DNA of 59,011 nt from Welwitschia mirabilis (lineage: Eukaryota > Gnetophyta > Gnetopsida > Welwitschiales): positions 221,316,855 to 221,375,865 of the forward strand of contig JBOZIK010000001.1 of NCBI GenBank assembly GCA_051453625.1, in the 5' to 3' direction. Shown in pieces: positions 1 through 12,499 of the stretch. Position 1 is the first letter of the stretch. Each line of letters starts with the position of its first letter. The notes below the pieces were generated by a model, which had not been told where the DNA came from, did no database searches, and worked only from the letters and a program-made list of their open reading frames with translations. Made by a program: the position numbers and the translations under genes.

Positions 1-720
1 GAGTTTACCTAAATATCATAATCCCAATAAAGGTACTAGGCTTATAGTTAGACAATTTATTTTTAAAGGTATTTTTAGTCTTTTATCTTTGAACAACTAA
101 AAGTAAATAATAAAGTAAATGAAATTCAAGTGAATGGAAATGAAATTCAAATGCAAATGGAATGAGTCATATTTGGTTGCTAATTCTTTTTCCACAAGAA
201 CTAGCTCTCTATAATTTAGATCAATTAAGAAGAGTACTTAAATTATTCCTAACCAATATGATCTATAANNNNNNNNNNNNNNNNNNNNNNNNNNNNNNNN
301 NNNNNNNNNNNNNNNNNNNNNNNNNNNNNNNNNNNNNNNNNNNNNNNNNNNNNNNNNNNNNNNNNNNNNNNNNNNNNNNNNNNNNNNNNNNNNNNNNNNN
401 NNNNNNNNNNNNNNNNNNNNNNNNNNNNNNNNNNNNNNNNNNNNNNNNNNNNNNNNNNNNNNNNNNNNNNNNNNNNNNNNNNNNNNNNNNNNNNNNNNNN
501 TCCACTTACAACAGAATAGCAACATCTCAATTAAAGAGACTTAGCCTAACAATAAGAAAACCCCCTTCTGTAGCTACTGGATGAACCTCTTATCCTTGAA
601 TCTTCCATCACAAGTATATCCGATACAAAATATGAATTGGAAGTAAGGACACAGGAGGTCTTTATAGTTTTTCATTAGAAGCTCTAGAAATGTAACTCTA
701 GAAGTTAGAGAAGAAACCTT
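1..720. other. AT-rich non-coding sequence with an assembly gap
   Basis: Positions 269-500 are N. The rest is AT-rich with no recognisable protein, repeat terminus or RNA gene. Apparent reading frames across this stretch exist only because N codons contain no stops. Confidence 0.7.
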
Positions 721-729
721 AGCAGCTCA

Positions 730-1020
730 AGTGGGGTGCATATATAAAATAATTGTCATCCTAACTATCATGGAGATAACACTAGAAATGATGCCCCTTA
801 ACAATAGATAATTAATTAGCTTCCAGCTCTACAATCGGCTGTGCAATTGTTATTATCCCATATGTCATGGAGATGACAATGGGAATGATGCTCCCCCTAA
901 AAAGATGCTTCTTTAACTCCAAGATCTAGTCCAAATCGCTATTGCAATAGGCCAATACAGTGTTGTCATCCCCTCTATTATGGGCATAACAGTGGGAATG
1001 ACACCCTTCTAAAGATCCTC
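730..1020. repeat. Three degenerate ~100 bp tandem repeat units
   Basis: Three imperfect units can be aligned by eye around the cores TATCATGGAGATAAC (766-780), TGTCATGGAGATGAC (862-876) and TATTATGGGCATAAC (976-990), spaced 96 and 114 bp. Each core is preceded by a CATCC/TATCCC word and followed by GGGAATGA-type sequence ending in a C run. The same GTCATCCCC-type words recur in the Athila-like element at the other end of the window (52.5, 54.0, 54.2, 57.9 kb), so these units may be a remnant of a related LTR or leader. They have no coding potential. Confidence 0.55.
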
Positions 1021-3655
1021 AAGTAAAGCAACTTAGCCTTCTTCATCATTAATCTTCCTCTAACATACTAAGTACCAAAACATTCCTGAAATGCCTTCAA
1101 TTATGCTAACATTTATGTGTTTTTGTGATCATCCCATTAACTCTCCATAATCATTAGAATTGCATCCAAACCTATATAAATTTTTTGTAAAAATACTTCA
1201 AATACACCATCAAATTCCTATAAATTGGCATCGCAATGTTGTTGAATAATTTTTATGAGGTTATTAGGAACATTTTTTTTATCTTTTTTCTTCTTTATCT
1301 CATAGTTTTTTCACTTATAAGACAACTTATGAAAGCATTTTGAACTACTTTCTAAGATACTTAGGCTTTTATGGGGAATGGTTTTTAACAAATTTTTGGC
1401 TTTGCCTCTAAGGGTAAAAGGAGAAATTACAATGTAAGTTATATTACTAATTTTTGTTTTTCTATTTCTTAAGATAAGAATAAGTTACTTAATTTTAGTT
1501 AAGTATCAGAAACTGTCATCATCATATTCTCCTAAAAATGTTAGATACATATTAAGATTTTTTAATTTTATGTTATCCCCTGCAGGTAAATCAAAATGGT
1601 TCTAGACCTTTCTCTTTCTATTTACAGTGAATTCTTTAAGTATTTAAAATAAAACATTGGAACTTGAAGCCATGTTTGATTAAAGACTATTTGAACAATT
1701 GTTAAAAGTGGTGTTTAAAAAAGAATTAGGGTGAGAATTATTACAAATAAATGAGCAAGAAACACTTGATGAAGTACTTTGAGAATTATTACAAATAAAA
1801 GTAGAAAAATCATCTTGCTCTACTCTTGAAATAAATTTACCTCTAATTATTAAATGTAAAGTAACTAAACCTTATATAATACTTTCTTCAAGGAAATTCT
1901 TTTTTTTTTAGTGGTTTACTATCATCTTGCATGATTATAAAAGTATTAAATAAAGTTCTTTACATATAAGTAAAAACATTCTTCCAAATTACATGAATGC
2001 AAGAAGTAGGTTATACTAATAATGAAACTGATGGTAACTTAGATTACATAAAGTACAAATTGTAGGCTAGGTTTTTTGTAATATCATAATCCCTAAGTTC
2101 ACATGGATATATAAGTAATAATAAATATGAAACAAAAATTGAAATGTAAGGTAAAGAAAAAAATCTCTATATACAACACTATAGTAGTAAATAATCTTAA
2201 ACTTAGGTTACTTACTTGTGCAATGAGTATCAATATTTTAATCCTAAATGCTTCCTTAATAATGATGTCAAACTTTTTATCTCTTAGGTATGAATCAATG
2301 CAAATAACTTCACTTATCAATTAAGCTTAATGTTAACACATGAAAAATGCTAGTATGGATTGAAACCCAAATGTCATAAACTAGTAAAGAAAATAAAGGA
2401 ACATCAAAAGATTAATTTATTAGAGAGAAAGAGAGAGGAAAAAAAGAGAATAGTATGGTTTTTGATATATTTAGTAATTAAAGAACGAAATTAGCAATTA
2501 AGTGAATGGAATTCAATGGAAATGATCATTTAATGAAATGGAAATGAAGTAACCTAAATGTAATAAAATAAATAATTTACTAACTTGTTGTTACCCAAGA
2601 CAACCATTATGTCCCATATTCAAAGTAGATTTAATCTAAGTTAGTATTAAATTGACATTAATATAAAACATAAGGAATATGGAAAAAGATACTTTTATAG
2701 AAAGTGCACTTGATTTATTATGAATTTCACTTTAAATACATCCACTTACAAACAATGGTTCCTTAATAGGATAAACACATCCAACAACAACAAGGCCTTC
2801 GTTCAAAGTAGATGATCTCTTATCCAAAATGCTCCAATGTCATGAGCTACCTCAATGCAAATATTATGACTAAATGTGATTCTTAAGGCACACATTTATA
2901 TGTTTAGAGAGGCAACTATAGTTGTTACACTATTATAACCAAAGAGGAATAGCTACATTAAAATTTAGTAATAAATGGAGTGGTTATTTATTATTTACAG
3001 ATCATTGTCCATGTAGGATTTGTTGAGATAAGATATGGAGATAGGATATCTAATTCTCTATATATAATGTAATTTTAATTTTCTATCATATTAACCTCTT
3101 TGAATTTGATCAAAAAATCATCATCTCTTACCTTTATCAAAATGACTAATGAATGGATACTACTTTAAAATCTACTATTTAATCCTTAAATAATCTTTAA
3201 TTAATTATCAAATTGATTTTAAAGATTTAATGCATCAAGAACATTCCTAAGGAATCCTTGATGATTTTATCAACATTAGTAATTAATGTGAAGTTATTAA
3301 CTTAAGAGCTCATCATGTTTTTAAACTTTTACATCATCTTATTAATTGTCTAATAGAGATCTACCAATGTAACCATGAATGAATCATGCTCAAAAAATCA
3401 TTTGTAAATGTTTAAAAATGCTAGAGAAATATAATATTTTAACTATATATGATAATGAATCAACTTTACCTATTATTTTAGTAAAAACCGATTAAATAAT
3501 CCTAAAACATACTCCACAATGATGTTAAATATAATCAATTTGGTCTCAATAGTTGTCTTAATAAAAATTAATTTATTGTTAATGTTTTGTATTTTTGTTA
3601 TAATATTTTAAATTTTAAATCTTATGGTAAACTTCTTAAATGTATGACTTATTAT
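1021..3655. other. AT-rich non-coding stretch, nothing recognised
   Basis: I see no conserved motif, LTR terminus or RNA gene. The overlapping frames at 2099-2324 on both strands are short, low-complexity and probably chance. Part of it, toward 3.0-3.6 kb, may be unrecognisable reverse transcriptase or RNase H of the element whose integrase follows, but I cannot show this. Confidence 0.5.
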
Positions 3656-4840
3656 TAGGGGGAAGAAAACTTTATCTCATCAATAAAAAGTCTTATGTAA
3701 ATCATTAATTTTGTTTAAATATTATACTCGTCAAATATTTAAAAGGTGTATGCTTGAGCATGAAATGGTTAGTATCTTAGAATTTTATCATAATGATGTG
3801 TGGTGGTCATTTTAGTGAAAATAAAACTACATCTAAAATTTTAAATTTTGACTTCTTTTAGTTTATGTCTTTTAGAAGTACTAGTAAATTTTATGAATCT
3901 TTGATAAATGCCAATAATTAGGTAGTATTAGCAGAAGAAATGAAATGTATCTTAGTCATATCATTGTTTGTAAACATTTTGATGTCTAGGTTATAGATTT
4001 TATGAGGTCTTTTCCACCTTATTTTGGTAATTTTTATATTCTATTTTATGTGGATTGTGTTATTAGATGGGTAGAAGCCAAACCTTATAGAGATTATGAT
4101 GCTAAAACTATTATTAAAGTTTTAAAAGATCATGTCATTTCCCATTTTTTTAATCCTAAACTTATTATTAATAATTAAGGAATTCATTTTATAATAAACT
4201 ATTTAGTAATCTTATGCTTAAATGTGGTATTACTCATAAGGTAGCTATTACATATCATTCTCAAATCAATGGCCAAGTATAAGTAACTAACTATTAGCAT
4301 ACTAGAATTCTTTAGAAACAAATTAATGTAAATAGAAATTATTGGTCTTCAAACTTGTCTAATGCATTATGGGCTTATTGTACATCTTAAAAAACACCCA
4401 TTAACATAAACCCATATAAACTTATTTTTGGGAAATAATGTTTTATCCTTATTCATATAAAATATCAAATTTTTGATGCTATTTTTAGACTTAATCTTAA
4501 TTTTGAAAAGTCTACAAAATCTAGAATGAATAAATTAAACGAAATAGATGAAATTAGATTAAATACTTATAACAATCAAGTTCTTGATAAAATGAGAATG
4601 AAGTATTATCATGATAAGATTAATTTTAGGAAAACTTTTCAAGCATGTGATAAAGTTTTTCTTTTTAATTCTTAGTTTTATTTATTCCATAAAAATTAAA
4701 TTCTAAATTGCATATCCCTTTATTTTTATTATTGTTTTTTTCTCTTTTGGAATAATTAATATTCAATATCTTGAAACTAGCAATATTCAAAGAGTAAATG
4801 AATCTAAACTCAAATTTTTTTACTTAGTAAAATTTAAATA
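3656..4840 (+). pseudogene. Ty3/gypsy (Athila/Tat-like) integrase, decayed
   Basis: Read across frames, this matches a plant gypsy integrase along its length. The N-terminal zinc-binding region is at about 3740-3835 (EFYHNDV, then CGGHFSENKT after a frameshift). The catalytic core starts near 3990 with VIDFMRSFPPYFGN, followed by WVEAKPYRDYDA at about 4070. The second acidic position, in the usual SDEG word, is replaced by NN-stop-G near 4172. ALWAYCTS (4364-4387) and INPYKLIFG match the end of the core. The C-terminal part includes DKVFLFNS (about 4650) and VNESKLKFFY (about 4797-4826), typical of Athila/Tat integrases that lack a chromodomain. There are many stops and at least three frame changes, so it is inactive. 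The role in an intact element would be insertion of the cDNA. Confidence 0.85.
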
Positions 4841-6967
4841 AAGTCAAGATCTATTTTTACTTTTCTTTTAAATGTAAATGTAATACAATATAAAAATCCA
4901 AAAAATTTTGTTTTTATTTAATAAGCTTAAAAATGTTAATACTTTCTAGGTGCTGAAATAAGAGCTATAGGTTTTACCTAGTCATATTCAAGAGGTGTAT
5001 GAGCTTTAAAAAGAATACAATCCTATTTGTATTGTAAAATTTATCAACTAAATTTTTTTCATAAAGTTAAGTTATAAAGTGTTTCTTTTAATAGATTATG
5101 ACAAATATATGTTTTTTCGCCTCAAAATCATAATTTTCATCTTACTTAAGGTGTGTAACTAGTTGTTTTCTAGGTTTTAGGATACCTCTAAGATTAATTT
5201 TTCCATTACATTTTTATTTTTAGAATCTTTGCTATTATATTTTCTTGAAACCACCTTAGTTACTTGAAAATTTTTTTAAAGTAGTGCTACAACACTAGAA
5301 TCACATACTAAATAGTGCTACAATTTACTATAGTAAATAATCTAGGGTATTATCATCATAAAAACTTTAATTTTTATCCTTTATACCTTATTTTTACTCT
5401 AGTTTTTAAGAAGTAAGCTATGAACTTATGTGGAAATCATAAAAGTTGAAGAGTGAATCTTTGCCAAATGTTGGTAAGTCCTATTTCAACCATTTTCTTT
5501 TATCTTCTCTTTAGCTTAGTAATTATTTATGCCTTTATGTAACAATATTATTGTAAACATTATTTCCTTTATGTTATTTGCTACTCTTATTCCTAAATAT
5601 AATGAATTATTTAGGGATTAAATAGTTAAATGGTTAGTTAATTTTAACTATGCATTATATCTTAGTAATACTATATCTTTATTCTTTGAAAACCTTTAGT
5701 TTGATAAAGCTAAAAATATAGGAGAATCTATTATGAAATATTTTACTTTCATTAGTCCCTTATAAATATAGTCAATGCATTAGATGTATCTTATCACACT
5801 AGAGATTAGAAATTGATGGATCTTCATACTTCTTTAGATAGGGTATTTCTTATTACAGATGATCTTAAACTTAATTCTAACATTTATGCTAATGATTTTC
5901 ATATAAATCATCTTTGGTCATCTAATTTACTCTTGTTCATTACATTAGGTTCAACATCTTAGGTACCACTAATCTAGTTCATGCATTGTTAAATGTATTA
6001 AGAATCTTTTATTATTTAGACAATCTCATGTTCCATATTTTCCTTATCGTATTTATGTTCATGTTTATCATGTTTAATATTCTTAGTATTTTATTGTCAT
6101 TGCTTCACTTTGTTATGATTTGAAAGGTTATTTCCCATCTATATCTAGATTTTTATAGGATTAGCCATATTATATATCCCTTCCATTTTCCCATCGATTT
6201 TAGATAACTTTAGAAAGTAGAGAGATTTTATAAGCATAAGCAACAATAGTAGTGCTTATTCAAAACTTAGCCTAAGTAGCATTATTCTTCTTAGCTAGAA
6301 TTGATGAGATTTTAGAAAGTGTTAATCATGAAATGTAACGATAGTCCTATTGTATTTACAACTTGAGTTCTATTTGTTATTCTATGGCTTGGTTCTTCTC
6401 TCATAGAGGTAGATCAATACAAGATTTAAAAGCAACACAGTGTGAACTTCAATGTTTTTTCATCATTATGAAGTATGAATACTATAGTGGAGATGATACT
6501 AAACATTATTATTTTTGTTAGTATCCTAATTCCTACATCTTTTATGTTTAAATTACACTTAAAGATTTCTTATGATTTACTTATATCATATTAGTATTTT
6601 GTATGTAATGCTTTATCTTATATACATTAGTCTTTCTATTACATGTGTGAATTATTTAATGTCTCTACATTCTACCTATTATCGTGTGTAATATATTATT
6701 TTATGCTATCATGGTTACAAGTACTATTTCTTTTACATGTTTTATTTATAGGGATAATATTTAGATCTGTAACCAGTAACATAAGCTACAAACATCTTGA
6801 TCATTAGTCCACATGGTTAAGCAAATGATGCAATTCCTGATTGTATGATAAAATAATGAATAATAGATATTCTAACATCAAATATCATATCTTACAAGAA
6901 AACATCTAGATGAATAGTAAGTTTAATTCCTCTTATCATCATCACTCTCACAGAATATATAAAAAGA
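4841..6967 (+). other. Post-integrase region of the Athila/Tat-like element
   Basis: This 2.1 kb lies between the integrase and the polypurine tract, where Athila elements carry an extra, env-position ORF. Short coding-like stretches can be read, for example KAKNIGESIMKYFTF near 5710, but I cannot identify a domain. It is AT-rich and broken by stops. The call rests mainly on position. Confidence 0.35.
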
Positions 6968-6981
6968 CTAGTTGGGGGATG
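6968..6981 (+). other. Polypurine tract-like site
   Basis: The sequence ACTAGTTGGGGGATG directly precedes a TGATGAAGCCC word. A G-rich tract followed by TG is the usual 3' LTR boundary of Athila/Tat elements, and it lies on the same strand as the upstream integrase. Confidence 0.6.
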
Positions 6982-7790
6982 TGATGAAGCCCAAATTTTT
7001 GATTAAATAGGGTATCAATAGTATAATTTTTTAATTATTTTTAGAACTATGACCCTACACTTATAGGTATTTTTGTATTTCTCAGATGGTAGGGTTCTTA
7101 TAATTTTAAGGAGTTTAAAGTAATGCATTATGATTCAATTTAAGGCTATTTGTGATGATCCCAATTAGAAGGTCAAGATCAAGGGTAATAGTGTGGAGCA
7201 TGAAATACTTCTTCAATCTATTAGTCCTAGAGATGTCTTATAATCCCTTATCCATCATCATATCTCATTCACATACTAATATAATGATTCTGACTTATCT
7301 TAAACTAGATGCATGATATTAGATCACATTAGAGCTCATCACAATATTAGTACCTTATAAATTCACATTTTAGGAGCCATAATTTATTCACTACTAGTCA
7401 TTTATTAGTCAAATATTATGTTTTCATGTAATATTAGTTATAAGGATTAAAATTCAATTACTTTGTAATTTTGGATTTTCAGTGGTTACTAGTGTAACTG
7501 CTTATGATTCTGCAGTGCTATTTCTTAGTGTAAATTAGTATTGTAATGCCATGTAACCATTAAAAATTGTAAGACATAAGTGACCCCATGAAAATCATAA
7601 GTTATGGCAGCTTATTCACATGAAACTAATCCTATAACATCTACAAAAACCCCCTTCCCTTAATGCTAAACTACATATAATGCTATGAATCTAAGTACAT
7701 GCTTACAAGTTGATTTTAAAGCATTAGAAGGAGTTTCTTACCACATTCTATCTCTTATTTCATTACTACCAAGTTGACTTTATCTCTATA
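6982..7790 (+). repeat. 3' LTR of the Athila/Tat-like element (right end unresolved)
   Basis: The LTR start (TGATGAAGCCC) is inferred from the polypurine tract. No second copy is present in the window because the 5' half of the element is absent, so the right end cannot be fixed by comparison. The end given is a guess. A TATA-like CCTATAACATC near 7630 followed by a C-rich word is compatible with an LTR promoter. Confidence 0.35.
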
Positions 7791-10253
7791 TTACCTTTGG
7801 AAAAATGCTTTACTTTTCATTTTCATTCATATCATATACATCATTTTTATCCTCTTATATCCTTTAAAATCCATTCGCTATCCTTTTTTCTTTCATTTCC
7901 ATCTATCTAGATGGTATTATAAGGGTGGTGAAGGGCATGTGAACAAGTGGGACAAGATGAGGAGAAGCCATTAGGTCTTTTAAGCATTTGAATTGAATAT
8001 AAATATAAATGACTATGATTGCATTATAAACCAATAATTTTTACTTTCCATGATGTTTTTTATGCTTATGTTTACTTGTTCTCTGGATTTTCGTCTTGTA
8101 TTTCCTTTAATTTAATTAGACTTTGTATAACATGTTGCATAGCTAGTGCTAATAAAATTATAAAATATCTGTTACCTATCATTGTATTATCTAAATTTGT
8201 ATGGCTGTAACTCCATGAAAATAAAGCATGTGTTTTATTCCTATTCTTTCTTCTTTTCTCCATTTTTCTAATTTTTTGTAGTACATTTTCTAATAATTCC
8301 ATATTTTTTCTTAAGTAATACATCATGAATTTATCTTTTTAGCTTTCTAATAGTATTAATATTGCATGTACATATGTCAGTTATAAAGTTGAAATTATTC
8401 ATTTTTACATTAGTACTTCTCTTTTCTCCTATTCTCATTTGAAGCAAAACTTAATTTTAGTGCTTATTTTTATGATATTACTTTTTATAAAACTCTAATT
8501 TCTTTAAGATTTCATTTTTATATTCCTCTTAAAATTTCATGTCCTATAAGTTCAAACTAAAATTCAACCTCTAGAATTCCATTTTTCATCATTTACAATT
8601 GAGTTGCAGTTTCAATCAAAAACATTTTGAACTATGAAATCTTAATTTTTTTCATTTTGCATAACAAAATTTTTCTATTGATATTGATGTATTTCTAGAT
8701 ACTTAAGACTTGAACTTCTAGTAATTTTGAGTACTTTTATAATATGAAATCCATTTTTCCAAAGTCTTATGGTTCCTTTAATATTGTTATTCAAAGTAGA
8801 GGTGATCATACTTTTTGCAAATTTTTCTAGATGATATGTTTCTTATCAATTTTAATCGCTTTCACTTGATATTAAATATTTGATTTTAGAGACTTATTGT
8901 AGGACATATTCTATGTACTTTAAAGATTATAAAATGTTCTAAACTCCATTTTTGGTATTTTTTCTTCTTTCTTCTCTCTCTTCCTCCTCTCACGTTTCTT
9001 TCTTCTAGTCAAAATAACATGAAATCAACTAATTTTAATTTCTTTGGTATAAAAATTAACATGATGGTTTTTATCAATTAGTTATTGATCCATAGCCTAC
9101 TTTGCATGTTTCATCACTTTTATAACTCATTTCATACTTAACTAAGGGCTATCTTTCAAGTTAAATATATTAAATTTTGGTGATATTGTTAAATTCAAAT
9201 AGTTTGCTATTTAAGAGATCATATTTTCAAAGTGCTATCTTTTAAGTATAGGTTGTTTTGAAATTTTTGGTAATATAATATTACATTTACATGACTTATT
9301 TACATCCATTATATGTTATCTAAAAAAGTGACCTTTGCATGAAAAAATTATTTTTGCTTAATAATGACTTAAGTAGTTATAATCATTTTCACTCTCTTAA
9401 TCATTCTTTTAAGTTATAAGTGATCATTATATTAATAGTGAATGATTATAGAAGATTATTTATTTCTTATTCATTATTTTTTTTTAAACCTTGTGAGATT
9501 TAGCTTCTTACAAATGTAGTTCATAGTTTTTATTATATGTCATGTGTTATAATTACACAAGAGTTACTTAGAGATGGTTGTTTGATCATATAATGTAATA
9601 TATTAATAAGATAATTTATAGTATTTTCACAAATAATCTATGCCAAGTGTCCATTAGTGTGATACTTGTGTGGTTTCACTATATATGCAATTGGATTCAA
9701 GATCTTTATTTGTGATTTATTGTCAATTCTTTATGGTTGATTTCCTTTCTATAAGTTATATTAAGTACAAAAACATTTTTTCAAGGCTCAACACATGACT
9801 TCCTCATTTTAGAAATGGAGTTTTTTGTTTGTTCAAGGTGCATCTTTATTATTAGAAGTATATTTCACAATAATCTTCTTACATAATAATGCTAAATCAT
9901 TTTTAAGATGAAGGGATGAAAATAAAAATTAGAAATATCTAAATCTCTAGTAGTTAAAAAAGGAGTAATGAAAATATTAACACCCCTAATCTTAGTGGAG
10001 AGAAGTCATAGATCTTCCTCTTTCTCATATAATTATTTTAATTCTATACCTTCATGTAGCAAAAAAGTATTAGATAGTAATTCCTTTACCTCCTTTATAA
10101 AAGAGGTCTAGTTTTTTTATAAAATACATTGCCATCCTCTTCCTTCCATCTTCTCCACATAAATAGTATCTTACTACTACAAAACCTATTTGAATGCATT
10201 TCATAATAAAATTTGTAATCTCTTATATATGATGGATTAGTCTAGAATAATGA
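7791..10253. other. AT-rich stretch, nothing recognised
   Basis: I see no conserved protein, RNA gene or repeat terminus. Short frames at 7774-7974, 8019-8210 and 8072-8326 are low-complexity and overlap on opposite strands. The right edge is the insertion point of the outer copia-type element. Confidence 0.5.
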
Positions 10254-10258
10254 GAGTT
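10254..10258. repeat. Target-site duplication GAGTT, left side of outer element
   Basis: GAGTT here is repeated exactly at 38,799-38,803, immediately outside the two termini of the outer - strand element. Five bases is the usual duplication length for copia insertions. Confidence 0.9.
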
Positions 10259-11872
10259 TGAGAATCTTTGAACTCAGAGGGGAGGAGTGAATGAGTTCCA
10301 CCACATAAAATTTTAAATGAAATTATTGAATGAAAATGCATAATAAAAACATCTTATTAAATAATGTTGGTTCCCCAACTTGGCTTCATCTACACCCAAA
10401 ATATAGCTTCTACTCAGACATCTAGATATTCTTAACTTATAATAAAATAATGGTTTTTTGATGCACCATCAACCTTTTAATAAATGAGAGTCTCATCGCA
10501 ATGTAGCACTCTCTTCTTCTAAAGGAAATACTAGTTTTCATAGGAGCACCATGAATCTCTATAATAGTTAGATTCTTCTCATAAGACAACTCTTTCTATT
10601 TCATAAGGAAATAATGGTTTTTTGGCTTACCAATAATCTTACATTAAATAAGAACCTAAAAGTACAAACTCAAATGCACACTGCAGTAAGGATTGCCTTA
10701 CAAAGTATTTTATATTCAAGAAGTACTTTATAATAATATTTAGAAATAAGATATTTCACAATGTAAACCAAACGTACAAAATAATAACAAGCTTGAAGAT
10801 ACTTCTTTGATGAAGATTTAAGCTTCTTGACGTTATTGTTATCATCATGAGTAGGAATAAAGATAATAATAATGTAGATCCAAGATCAAATAATGAAAGC
10901 AATGTAACATTCTTATAAATGATTCCTTTAATTCTTTGTGAGAAGTACCTTTCACTCATGCATTTATTATTTTCTACTTTATTTAATCAATGAAGTGCCA
11001 AAATTTCTTCTTTGATTGCTGACATTAAGGCTTTATAAGATTGAGAAAGATCTAATCATTTGAACTTGAAAGATAGTCATAATTACTACACAATAAATAA
11101 AAAAACGTCTAGGCATCAGACACAGCTTCAGTTTTAATCAATGTAAAGTTTATTCTAAGACATCTTCACTTTTGTAAACATCTACTAATAGTCAGATGTC
11201 TTTACCTTGTAGATGTCTTTAATCAAATTGCTCAGATTTTGATTAAATTTGCTCTATAATATCCTTAGGCCTCCATAATCACGAATTTGTGATGTACTAG
11301 TTCATAGATCATCTAAAATCCAAGATATTAGTAAAAAAAACAAAATTGACTATGTTACCTGTTTTGACTTAGTATACATGTCTTTAAATATGTATAGGTT
11401 TTCATCTATGTTAGGTTCAAATTTTAACTCAACTACCNNNNNNNNNNNNNNNNNNNNNNNNNNNNNNNNNNNNNNNNNNNNNNNNNNNNNNNNNNNNNNN
11501 NNNNNNNNNNNNNNNNNNNNNNNNNNNNNNNNNNNNNTGACTTAGTATACATGTCTTTAAATATGTAGAGGTTTTCATCTATGTTAGGTTCAAATTTTAA
11601 CTCAACTACCTTTTAACCTATGACTTGATTTTAGTACATCTAAGAAATTTTCAACTTCCTAGACATTCTTTATTTAAGACATCTTCAATCTTCTAGATGT
11701 CTTCAATTAGTTGATCTTATAGTTTTAGCATCTGATTTTTTCGTGAGATGTTATTTCTGAAGATCCATCATGATCTAGTATCTATCAAGGTCTAATGTTC
11801 TTATAATAACCTGTTTACACAATGATACAAAATATTTGACAAGTGGAATCAGCAAAACTAGATTTACCAATA
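10259..11872 (-). repeat. 3' LTR of the outer element
   Basis: It starts (on -) with TATTGGTAAATC, a decayed TGTTGG terminus, and ends with GATTCTCA. It aligns by eye over its whole length with the split 5' LTR (28,653-29,362 plus 38,056-38,798) and with the LTRs of the inner sister element. It contains a 100-N gap (11,438-11,537) whose two flanks are the same 73 bp, so the true length is about 1.44 kb, close to the ~1.45 kb of the rejoined 5' LTR. AGATGTCT/AGACATCT words occur in its 5' half. Confidence 0.9.
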
Positions 11873-11886
11873 ATCTTCCTCTTTTT
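11873..11886 (-). other. Polypurine tract of the outer element
   Basis: On the - strand this reads AAAAAGAGGAAGAT, directly before the LTR start TATTGG. It matches the common copia arrangement of AAAAAGGGGGAGAT followed by TGTTGG, and would prime plus-strand DNA synthesis. Confidence 0.85.
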
Positions 11887-12499
11887 GATGATGTCCAAAA
11901 CTTGGTAAATCTTATTAGTGCAATATCATCTAATTAATTAAAATTAAACATTTATATCCTAGAGAAGATGCACATAATTACTAGTTTCAATAATCATTAT
12001 ATAAGCCACTTAAAATCAAATAAAAGCATATATAGATATGTACCATTAGAAGAACTAGAATAAGATACATTTAAGAATCATTTGAACAACTAGCTAAATA
12101 TGAAAATAGATGATAACTCATGGTGTTTCCCATTCAAATACACATGTAAAAAGTGAAGCACATAAACATTTGACTATTTGTCAATTAAACTATACTAATG
12201 GTAATGTGTCATATATGGAGCATGAAATTCATTTGTGTGCCAACACTATGCCATAAAAAATGTGCTCATAAAAATGATAATCAATAAGCATGAGATCAAG
12301 ATTATATAGAAAATGTACAAAAAGCATTTTAACAAGAATTGATCAAAGTATAGCATATTTAAAATTGTACTAATGAAAGCATAATATTAAGAAAAATAGT
12401 AAGCCAATGCTAAAAACATGTGTTAATAAGCATTAATGATAGAAAATGTGAGATAATAAAGATGTATGCCAAACTATCAAAGAGGAATTATTACTAATA
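11887..12499 (-). other. ORF2-to-LTR tail of the outer element
   Basis: About 0.6 kb of AT-rich sequence between the ORF2 stop and the polypurine tract. It is clearly related to 35,490-35,888 of the inner copy read on the opposite strand, for example the shared ACATTACCATTAGTATA word. No reading frame was recognised. Confidence 0.7.

Noticed and set aside
7774-8326. Possible small membrane protein genes
   Set aside because: Hydrophobic composition comes from T-rich DNA. Frames overlap on both strands, with no conserved motif.
10756-10959. 67-codon - frame
   Set aside because: It lies inside the 3' LTR of the outer element, and the homologous LTRs do not keep it open.
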